Origin: Deltaproteobacteria bacterium
GTDB taxonomy: Bacteria; Desulfobacterota; Desulfovibrionia; Desulfovibrionales; Desulfovibrionaceae
Reading direction: 5' to 3'
Length of the DNA: 64,000 bases
NCBI GenBank assembly: GCA_031285295.1
Contig: JAITWK010000028.1
Coordinates: 1 to 64,000, forward strand
Position numbers and translations under genes: made by a program. A model generated the notes under the pieces. The model did not search any database. It saw nothing but the letters and a program-made list of their open reading frames with translations, and had not been told where the DNA came from. Positions 9,712-16,673 of the stretch are shown here, piece by piece. The stretch's first letter is position 1. Each line of letters begins with the position of its first letter.

Positions 9712-9801
9712 GGAGGGATGGCTGAGCGGTTGATAGCGGCAGTCTTGAAAACTGTTGACGGTGTAAGCCGTCCGGGGGTTCAAATCCCTCTCCCTCCGCC
9801 A
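9712..9801 (+). tRNA. tRNA-Ser (anticodon UGA)
   Basis: A complete cloverleaf: acceptor GGAGGGA / TCCCTCC, D arm GCTGAGCGGT, anticodon loop CTTGAAA with anticodon TGA at 9746-9748, a long variable arm (class II tRNA), a T arm with GGTTCAAATCC, discriminator G at 9798, and an encoded CCA at 9799-9801. The long variable arm and anticodon make it tRNA-Ser for UCN codons. Its 3' end is the left boundary of the island that follows. Confidence 0.96.
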
Positions 9802-9998
9802 AATGTAAAAATTAGTAAAACCCGGATTGGCCGATAACTAAGAAATACTAAATTTTTCTTGGTTGGTTAGTCCGGGATTTTTTATGCAGCCAGCGACATC
9901 TTAACAATTCCTGGGGCAACGTTTGGGACAACGGCTTGCAGTTACAAGCCGTTTTTTATAGTTTGGAGACATTATTATTTACTACATGCGAGGAACGT

Positions 9999-10990
9999 AT
10001 GGGCAACGATATTAAAATAACAGGGGATATTACCCCTATTGCCGAAGGCGTTAGGGGAAATTTACTTAGCATGCCCTATGGGATCGAAAAAATTTTGAGC
10101 TTAGCATTTGGAGAAAAATATATTGAGCGAGTTAGGAAACTGCAACTATCACAAGCACAAACGGACTATGATGTCAGTAGAATCCTTACCGGGGAACTAA
10201 TATTTGATGGTAAAGAAAACTTCTCCTCCCGCAATTTTGCCACTTCATAGCCAAGCGTCTGTCAATAGACTTGAAAGTGAAACATTGAACATGCTGGAAT
10301 GCGTTGGGCATGCAATAAATATTACAAAATATAAAGAAGAAAAAGAAAGTACTGAAAAAGTTTCAGATACTTTTTTCAATAGATGGCGAAATGAGGCTCA
10401 ACTCATTTCAGAAGCTCATATGCAGTATCTATGGGGAAAAATACTCGCCGAAGAAGTAGCATCTCCAAATACGATTAGTCTTTCAGCTATAGATATGTTA
10501 AAAAATATTGGTAGCAACGAAGCTATATTGTTTAAGAAAATTTCTCCTTATGTTATGTTTGGAGAGAATATGATTATGGGTGATGACCATAAAAATCCAC
10601 TCCCAGATATTTCTGTTCAGAAATTGCAAATTTTGGCGGACATTGGTTTAATAGAATACAAATTCTCATATGCGACAAACGGAAAGCTTTTAAAGACAGA
10701 AAGAAACGGAACGGCTTTTTTTTCTAGACACTTCAAATTATGCGATAATTTTTCATACAGATGAGGCACCAAAAGTTACATTTCAACGCCTTACTCGTAC
10801 AGGTCGAGAGTTGTATGGTATTGTGAATGAAATTGGACCAGATAACGTGATGAGTTTGGCAAAATTCCTATTACACCAAAAGGAATTCCAACATATCGAA
10901 AAAGCGGAAATTATTAAATACATAAAGAGAGCTACGCTAGAAGGCGAACATCATCAGACAAAAGCTATTTGTTGGGTTGATAGAAGCTGA
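9999..10990 (+). pseudogene. DUF2806-family protein, disrupted by two frameshifts
   Basis: Three consecutive reading frames together resemble one DUF2806 protein. Frame one (9999 to ~10210) begins MGNDIKITGDITPI after GAGGA. Frame two (~10206 to ~10720) holds the conserved core FFNRWRNEAQLISEAHMQYL and WGKILAEEV. Frame three (to 10990) gives VTFQRLTRTGRELYGIV. The second break coincides with a run of eight T (10716-10723), a typical slippage site; the first is near an A-rich stretch at 10210-10220. DUF2806 has no known function. The breaks could be sequencing error, but two independent ones favour decay, unless slippage at T8 is used in expression. Confidence 0.65.
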
Positions 10991-11013
10991 AACTCCAGAA
11001 ATAAGAGGTTCCT

Positions 11014-11928
11014 TTGAAACCATTTTTTGATTTTACCGTTGACGCTCTTAAAAATGTGACAAACACATTTAATATGGTTTGGCCTATTGCTGCCGGGTTA
11101 TGGAATTTGAGGTGCCAAGTTTCTGGGGTAAAGAGTGAATTTCCAGAGATTTCAGAAAAGCAGCTTACCGCAAAATTTAGTCTTGGAAGTGGGATACATG
11201 GTGTAAATTATAAACTTTCATTCATTGACAAAAGATGGGAAGAGCAGAAAGAAGATTTTGCATGGATATTGTTGAATAGCACAATTCCAGTGCTGGAAGC
11301 GTGGACAGAGGAGGTAGAAAAATCATTTCCATCAACGAATCACCTTCAATTGCAATATGCAAATACGGTTGAAAGTGAAATAAAAAAAGCGACAATCCAT
11401 GAATCAACAATAATGAAGACTTGTTTTTATCCGCTATATATAGCCCAAAAAGATCGCTGCACACCACTATTAAAAAATTTGTTGATATGTTTTAGGTTTT
11501 TTAAAGAAATGCGTAATTGCTATATGCATAATGGCATGAGAGCACATGACAACTTAATTTTTGCATACAATAAGTTTTCGAAGATCAGCTCCCCCCAGCA
11601 GCTTGGTTTACAAGAAATTCCAGTTCACTCTGTGCCTGTAAAAAACAATAAAATCAGATTGGATTTGCGTGGTGTTGTTGGTTTTTCTGCTGTTCTTCGT
11701 AAAATAATGATTACTGTTGATACAGAGCTTGTTCGAAGCGAAAAAGCTGAAAAGCAGTTTATTGCTCGCTGGCAAGAAGTTCACAGTATTCATAGAGTGT
11801 TGAAAAGTGACCCTGTTGGCGCTGAAAGGCAAGTAGCTCGATATATAAAAAAATGCGGTCTGCCCGTTCCTAGTTCTACAGCGCTAGTTAAGAATTTTCT
11901 GCTCCAAGAACAACTTCTTTCACGGTAG
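11014..11928 (+). CDS. Unknown protein with a HEPN-type RNxxxH motif
   Basis: A 304-residue protein that I do not recognise. It is mostly helical and soluble, without signal peptide or membrane spans. At residues 167-172 it has Arg-Asn-Cys-Tyr-Met-His within the helix FRFFKEMRNCYMHNGMRAHD. This matches the Rx4-6H (often RNxxxH) signature of HEPN ribonucleases found in toxin-antitoxin, abortive-infection and CRISPR effectors. It lies in the AT-rich island, and its codon use matches the DUF2806 remnant, not the core genome. No dedicated antitoxin lies next to it. A defence or toxin role is inference from motif and location only. Confidence 0.5.
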   Translation: MKPFFDFTVDALKNVTNTFNMVWPIAAGLWNLRCQVSGVKSEFPEISEKQLTAKFSLGSGIHGVNYKLSFIDKRWEEQKEDFAWILLNSTIPVLEAWTEEVEKSFPSTNHLQLQYANTVESEIKKATIHESTIMKTCFYPLYIAQKDRCTPLLKNLLICFRFFKEMRNCYMHNGMRAHDNLIFAYNKFSKISSPQQLGLQEIPVHSVPVKNNKIRLDLRGVVGFSAVLRKIMITVDTELVRSEKAEKQFIARWQEVHSIHRVLKSDPVGAERQVARYIKKCGLPVPSSTALVKNFLLQEQLLSR

Positions 11929-12050
11929 AAGAAAATATTCAAGGGCAACTATGGGGGCAATCACTATAGCTTGTTTTTTAAATATTAATAACATACAATA
12001 TATTATATATTAAAATGATAGCCTCTCCCCCGCCAAGAAAACGTTCACAT

Positions 12051-12092
12051 AAGCCCCGCCTGGTTCAAAAAGAGCTAGGCGGGCTTTGTTCT
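12051..12092. terminator. Hairpin terminator between island and MFS gene
   Basis: AAGCCCCGCCT and AGGCGGGCTT form a long stem with one bulged base, around a loop GGTTCAAAAAGAGCT, followed by TGTTCTT. It could end transcripts leaving the island or those of the MFS gene on the other strand. Confidence 0.6.
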
Positions 12093-12150
12093 TAATCCCT
12101 TGTCATGACACTACGGCGTAACGTGTCTTGAGGTCACGAAATTACTCAGA

Positions 12151-13605
12151 CTAATTTAATTTTCTCCGCCCCAACCCGGACGGCGTATACAAAAAGATCA
12201 GCGCGGCCAGCACACTGAAAATTCCCATACACAGATAAGTCAGGTGAAAGGCTCCGGCCAAGTTCGCCTGTCCGGCCAGTTGGTATTGCCCGGCCATCAG
12301 GGCGCTGTCGGCTTCCGGCGGCATAAAGGCGGCCAGCAGTGCGGCGCTGGCTGTCACGCCCAGGCTGGCGGCCAGTTGCATCACCACGGAAAGCAGACTG
12401 TTACCGCTGCTGGCCTGATCATCGGGCAGTCCAATCAGCGTCAGGGTGTTCATCGAGGTATGTTGCAGGGAATTTACCGCCCCGAACACGCAGAATATGC
12501 CCAGCACCGCCCATAGCGGGGTGTGCGGCGTAAAGGCGGAAAAACTGGCGATTAGCCCCCCCAAAAGCATGGTATTGACCAGCAGTACCTTGCGGTAGCC
12601 AAAACGGCGCAGCAGGCGGGTAGCCATGGCTTTGGAAAAAATGGCCATCACGGTCAGCGGGATCATGATCAGCCCGGCTTCAAAGGGTGGGTAGCCCATA
12701 AGCAACTGCAACAGCATCGGGGTCATATAAGGCATGCCGCCTGCGGCCAGGCGGGCGAAAATGTTGCCCCATATCCCCACGCTGAAGCTGCGGATGCGAA
12801 AAATATCCAAACGAAAAAGCGGCGCGGCATGGCGTCGCGCATGCAGCACATACAGTCCTATACACAAAAGGCCGCCCACCGCCAAAGCGCCAATCAGCAA
12901 AACGGAAAACTCGCTGCGCCCGGAGCTGTCCAGAGCAAAAGAGATGAGCAGCATGGCCAGGCCAAAAAGCAAAAAGCCGCCCAAATCAAAACGAACCACA
13001 TCCGGCCTGCGCAAATCCGGAATATAGCGCAGCACAGCCAGGCAGCCGAGCAGTCCGACCGGCAGATTGATCAAAAAAATCCAGTGCCAGCTTGCGGCCT
13101 GCACCAAAAATCCGCCCAAAGTCGGCCCCAGCAGCGGGCCAATCAGGCCGGGAATGCTCACAAAGCTTAGCACCGGCACCAAAAGCCTGCGCGGATAAAC
13201 CAAAAGCAGCATGAGCCGCCCTACCGGCACCATAAATGCCCCGCCCAGGCCTTGCGCCACCCGCGCCGCTACCAGCATGGGCAGCGAAGTGGAGAGGGCG
13301 CAGAACAGCGAACCCAGGGAGAACACAATGATGGCCAGCCCTAATACCCGGCGGGTACCCAGGCGATCCGCCGCCCAGCCGGAAATCGGCATGAATACGG
13401 CCAGAGTAAGCAGATAGGCGATAACCGCCCAGTGCATTGAAACCGGGTTTTCGCCAAGACTGCCCGCAATCGAGGGCAACGCGGTATTCATGATGCTGGT
13501 ATCCAGCATCTGCATGAAAAACGCGATGGCCACAATCCAGGGAATGACGCGTAAAGCGTGCTTGTCCGGCCTGTTCGCCCCGGCAAATCTGTTTTTATCC
13601 ATCAC
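12151..13605 (-). CDS. MFS multidrug exporter, DHA2 (EmrB/MdtD-like) family
   Basis: The 484-residue protein has about 14 predicted membrane spans, the number typical of the DHA2 drug:proton antiporter family. Visible motifs are the first-helix block MLDTSIMNTALPSIA, motif A GWAADRLGTRRV, and the antiporter motif C GPLLGPTLGGFL. It sits in the inner membrane and should export hydrophobic compounds using the proton gradient. No membrane-fusion partner is adjacent, so it resembles stand-alone MdtD-type proteins. A small ATG-ATG start leaves the first codon uncertain by three bases. Substrate unknown. Confidence 0.85.
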   Translation of the reverse strand: MMDKNRFAGANRPDKHALRVIPWIVAIAFFMQMLDTSIMNTALPSIAGSLGENPVSMHWAVIAYLLTLAVFMPISGWAADRLGTRRVLGLAIIVFSLGSLFCALSTSLPMLVAARVAQGLGGAFMVPVGRLMLLLVYPRRLLVPVLSFVSIPGLIGPLLGPTLGGFLVQAASWHWIFLINLPVGLLGCLAVLRYIPDLRRPDVVRFDLGGFLLFGLAMLLISFALDSSGRSEFSVLLIGALAVGGLLCIGLYVLHARRHAAPLFRLDIFRIRSFSVGIWGNIFARLAAGGMPYMTPMLLQLLMGYPPFEAGLIMIPLTVMAIFSKAMATRLLRRFGYRKVLLVNTMLLGGLIASFSAFTPHTPLWAVLGIFCVFGAVNSLQHTSMNTLTLIGLPDDQASSGNSLLSVVMQLAASLGVTASAALLAAFMPPEADSALMAGQYQLAGQANLAGAFHLTYLCMGIFSVLAALIFLYTPSGLGRRKLN

Positions 13606-13893
13606 ACCACCCTAATCCAAGGTGATTTTATAGTCCAACCTAGATAATGCGCCACGAGCGCCTTGTTTCTGCTGTCCGGTCATACAAGTTTATTTGTTTG
13701 CAAAAAAATCTCACTGATTATCTTACACCGCTCAAACTACGGTAACGCATGATTTGCGGACATCAACATCGTCAATCAGCCTTGCTGCCTTCTTGACCGG
13801 TTGTGTAAAACTGAGTAGCAAGGAATTGGCGGGGTTTGACATGACAATTTTCTAATCAAACGTTTGCTTAATTTTAAGCAAGGAGACAACCTG

Positions 13894-14808
13894 ATGCAAT
13901 ATTTCAAGAATTGGGACGAAGTCATCAACAGCGTAAAAAAACTTCCTTCGGTTCAGCGCGTGGTGGTGGCCGCCGCGCACGACGAGCACACCCTTGAGGC
14001 CGTGCGCGACGTGGTCAAGGATGGGCTGGTGGCTCCGGTGCTGGTTGGCGACAAAGCTAAAATTACCGAATTACTGTCCAAACTGGCCCTCAAAGTTAAC
14101 GACGCCGATATTTACGATGAACCCGATGTGGAAAAAGCCGCCGCGCTGGCCGTGCAACTGGTGCGCGAAGGCAAAGGCGACTTTCTGATGAAGGGCATTC
14201 TGGAAACCTCCCAGCTGCTCAAGGCCGTGGTCAACAAGGAAACCGGCCTGGGACGCGGTCGCCTGATGAGCCACATTTCCTACATGGAAGTGCCCGCCTA
14301 CCACAAAATGGTCATCTCCACCGATGGCGGCATGGTGCTCTACCCCACGCTGGAACAGAAAAAGGATGTCCTGCTCAACGCCGTGGATATGCTGCATGCC
14401 CTTGGCTACGACAAGCCGAAAGTGGCTGTGCTGGCCGCAGTGGAAAAGGTCAACCCCAAGATGCCGGAAACCGTTGACGGCGCGGCCCTCAAGGAAATGT
14501 GCCAGAAGGGCGAACTTGGCAATTGCGTTGTGGAAGGCCCGATTTCCCTCGACCTTTCCCTGGTCAAGGAACGCTCCGTGGTTAAAAAATACGAAAGCGA
14601 AGTGGCTGGCGAAGCCGACGTCCTGCTGGTGCCCAACATCTGCACCGGTAACGTCCTGGGCAAAACCCTGACCGAAATGGCTGGCGGCAAAATGGCTGGC
14701 CTGATTCTCGGCGCTCAGGTACCGATCGTACTCACCTCGCGCGGTTCCTCCTCCGAGGAAAAGTACCTTTCTCTGGTGCTGGCCGCTGCTTCGTCGGCCA
14801 AAAAGTAA
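13894..14808 (+). CDS. ptb: Phosphate butyryltransferase (phosphotransbutyrylase)
   Basis: It exchanges phosphate for CoA on butyryl-CoA or another short-chain acyl-CoA, giving the acyl phosphate used by the kinase encoded next. The 304-residue protein has the PTA/PTB fold: VVVAAAHDEHTLEAV near the N terminus, the glycine-rich DFLMKGILETSQLLKAV, and the C-terminal block NICTGNVLGKTLTEM. The start ATG at 13894 follows AAGGAG; the longer frame from 13864 lacks such a site. A 288-bp intergenic region upstream is AT-rich and contains no gene. The pair ptb-buk makes ATP from an acyl-CoA; the true acyl chain (butyryl, isobutyryl, propionyl) cannot be told. Confidence 0.9.
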   Translation: MQYFKNWDEVINSVKKLPSVQRVVVAAAHDEHTLEAVRDVVKDGLVAPVLVGDKAKITELLSKLALKVNDADIYDEPDVEKAAALAVQLVREGKGDFLMKGILETSQLLKAVVNKETGLGRGRLMSHISYMEVPAYHKMVISTDGGMVLYPTLEQKKDVLLNAVDMLHALGYDKPKVAVLAAVEKVNPKMPETVDGAALKEMCQKGELGNCVVEGPISLDLSLVKERSVVKKYESEVAGEADVLLVPNICTGNVLGKTLTEMAGGKMAGLILGAQVPIVLTSRGSSSEEKYLSLVLAAASSAKK

Positions 14809-14872
14809 TTCCAATTACGAATTAGCCCACAATTAACGCAAAATTTAAATAGCATTGAGCAAGGAACAGCCC

Positions 14873-15946
14873 ATGAAAGGAAAACTGCTGATTATCAATC
14901 CCGGCTCCACTTCCACCAAAATCGCCGTCTACGTTGATGGCCAGGAAATGTGGAAGGAGAGCATCGAGCATTCCAGAGACGATGTAAAAAAATTCAATGA
15001 CCCCATGGATCAGGTAGACTGGCGTCAGGAACTGGTTCTGGATACGGTCAAAAAGCACGGCGAGGATCTCAAAACCCTTTCCGCCGTGGTTTCGCGCGGC
15101 GGCCCCTTTGCCAGCGTGCGCAGCGGCGCTTATGAAGTAAGCGACGAAATGCTGGAAATTTCCCGCACCCGCCCGCTGAACAAGCACATCTCCCGCATCG
15201 GCATGGCCATTGCCCGCCGCATTGCCGATCCCCTTGGCATCAAGGCCTATATTTACGATGCCGTCTCTGTTGACGAAATGATCCCGCTGGTGCGCATTGT
15301 CGGCCTCAAGGCCATGAAACGCCTCAGCATGGGCCACATGCTGAACATGCGCGCCGCTGCCATCAAGTTCTGCAAGGATAGCAACCTGGATTACTACTCC
15401 AAAAACATCCTGGTCTGCCATATGGGCGGCGGCAGCAGCCTCAGCCTGCACGCCAAAGGCCGTGTCATTGACATGATCACCGACGACGAAGGCCCCTTCG
15501 CGCCCGAACGTGCCGGTGGCCTGCCCGGCTACCAACTGGTGCACATGTGCTTTAATTCCGGCGCGGATGAAAAGGAAATGATCAGCCGCATTCAGGGCAA
15601 AGGCGGCCTGGTGGACATGCTCGGCACCGCCGATGCCCGCGAAGTTGAAAAGCTCATCGCCGATGGTGACGAAAACGCCAAACTGATCTACGAAGCCATG
15701 GCCCTGGCCATTGCCAAGAACCTGGCCAAGCTGGCTGTGGTGGTGGACGGCCAAATCGACGCCATCATCCTCACCGGCGGCGTGTCTTACTCCAAGATGC
15801 TTACCAACTGGGTGGAACAGCGCGTCAAGTTCATCGCTCCGGTGCATGTGCTGCCCGGCGAAAACGAAATGAAAGCCCTGGCCGAAGGCGGCTACCGCGT
15901 CCTCAGCGGCGAGGAAAAGGCGCATATCTATTCTGAAAATGACTAG
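14873..15946 (+). CDS. buk: Butyrate kinase (first copy)
   Basis: It transfers phosphate from butyryl phosphate to ADP. The 357-residue protein is an ASKHA-fold kinase: LLIINPGSTSTKIAV at the N terminus (phosphate-1 loop), the ILVCHMGGGSSLSLHAKGR block (phosphate-2), the DDEGPFAPERAGGLP loop, and AIILTGGVSYS near the C terminus (adenosine loop). The start ATG at 14873 follows AAGGAAC. It lies 64 bp after ptb and is followed by a strong terminator, so the two form an operon. A second, divergent copy lies at 22.8 kb. Confidence 0.92.
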   Translation: MKGKLLIINPGSTSTKIAVYVDGQEMWKESIEHSRDDVKKFNDPMDQVDWRQELVLDTVKKHGEDLKTLSAVVSRGGPFASVRSGAYEVSDEMLEISRTRPLNKHISRIGMAIARRIADPLGIKAYIYDAVSVDEMIPLVRIVGLKAMKRLSMGHMLNMRAAAIKFCKDSNLDYYSKNILVCHMGGGSSLSLHAKGRVIDMITDDEGPFAPERAGGLPGYQLVHMCFNSGADEKEMISRIQGKGGLVDMLGTADAREVEKLIADGDENAKLIYEAMALAIAKNLAKLAVVVDGQIDAIILTGGVSYSKMLTNWVEQRVKFIAPVHVLPGENEMKALAEGGYRVLSGEEKAHIYSEND

Positions 15947-15968
15947 AACTTATCGGATTGTATAGTTT

Positions 15969-16006
15969 ACAGCCCCCGGAACAATTTTGTTCCGGGGGCT
16001 GTTTCG
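15969..16006 (+). terminator. Rho-independent terminator of ptb-buk
   Basis: Perfect stem ACAGCCCCCGGAACA / TGTTCCGGGGGCTGT with a four-base loop, followed by TT; 22 nt after the buk stop codon. Confidence 0.9.
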
Positions 16007-16067
16007 CATATTGCCAACGAAGAAGCTATATGCGAAACTGGTAAATTAAAAAAATCAAGGCGCTATA

Positions 16068-16673
16068 TTGAGCATACTTCATCACACGTGCAAATCCGGC
16101 TTTATGGCGGCGGCGGTTCTGCTGCTGCTTCTTTGCTGTTGCCCGCCTGTCGCTCTGGCCTTGCAACATTTCACAGGCGAAGCGCCGGAGCTTTCCGTTC
16201 AGGAGGGTGGGCTGGGCCTTTCCCTGCGCCTTAGCGTTGACGACGAAGACGAGCTGCGCCTCCTGCTGCGTAACGGAGCCAGCCTGGAACTTGTCATCAA
16301 CGCCGAAATACTGCGCCAGCGCACTTTTTTGCCCAACGAAAGCCTTGACGAGCGCAATTTCTCCTTTCTGCTCAAATACGACTCCCTCACCCGCCAGTAC
16401 CGCATGAGTGACCCGCTTACCGGAAAAATATTGCAGGATCCCAATATGCGTTCTCTTCTGACAAAGACCTGGAAGCAACTGGAACTCCCGCTGACAAATA
16501 TGGATATTTTTGCCCAGGACGAGGACTATCTGGTGCTGCTGAAATTGACTTTGCAGTACGCGGAAATTCCGCCCTGGCTCGACCGCAGCCTGGTCTTCTG
16601 GTCCAGAGAAGTGGTGGAGCCGGAAACCTACAAACTGGAATTTAATTTGGACGATGCCGCTTTTTCCCGGTGA
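16068..16673 (+). CDS. DUF4390 periplasmic protein
   Basis: The 201-residue protein has an N-terminal signal peptide (residues ~10-31, AAAVLLLLLCCCPPVALA with an ALA cleavage site) and a beta-rich domain matching DUF4390 (LRLSVDDEDELRLLLRNGAS ... RQRTFLPNESLDERNFSFLL ... EIPPWLDRSLVFWSREVVEP). Its function is unknown. DUF4390 genes commonly precede NtrY-type histidine kinases, and here it overlaps one by 20 bp, so a role in signal input to that kinase is inferred. TTG start at 16068 with AAGG upstream. Confidence 0.8.
   Translation: MSILHHTCKSGFMAAAVLLLLLCCCPPVALALQHFTGEAPELSVQEGGLGLSLRLSVDDEDELRLLLRNGASLELVINAEILRQRTFLPNESLDERNFSFLLKYDSLTRQYRMSDPLTGKILQDPNMRSLLTKTWKQLELPLTNMDIFAQDEDYLVLLKLTLQYAEIPPWLDRSLVFWSREVVEPETYKLEFNLDDAAFSR

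Larger units (their letters stand above)
9787..12035. mobile_element. Small AT-rich island integrated at the 3' end of tRNA-Ser
   Basis: The tRNA 3' end CCTCTCCCTCCGCCA (9787-9801) recurs as CCTCTCCCCCGCCA at 12022-12035, with a single one-base gap. Between them base composition drops sharply and codon use differs from the flanks. The contents are a broken DUF2806 gene and an unknown protein with a HEPN-type motif. tRNA 3' ends are the preferred sites of tyrosine-recombinase islands. No integrase gene remains, so the element is probably a decayed or satellite form. Confidence 0.6.

Noticed and set aside
9712-9801. Possible selenocysteine tRNA near selenium genes
   Set aside because: The anticodon is UGA, not UCA, and the acceptor stem has 7 bp, so this is an ordinary tRNA-Ser.
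13830-13893. TTGACATGACA as a ptb promoter
   Set aside because: The nearest -10-like TAATCA is only 11 bp away, and at 17 bp there is no acceptable -10.
14822-15925. 367-codon minus-strand open frame opposite buk
   Set aside because: His/Gly/Ala-rich shadow of butyrate kinase.
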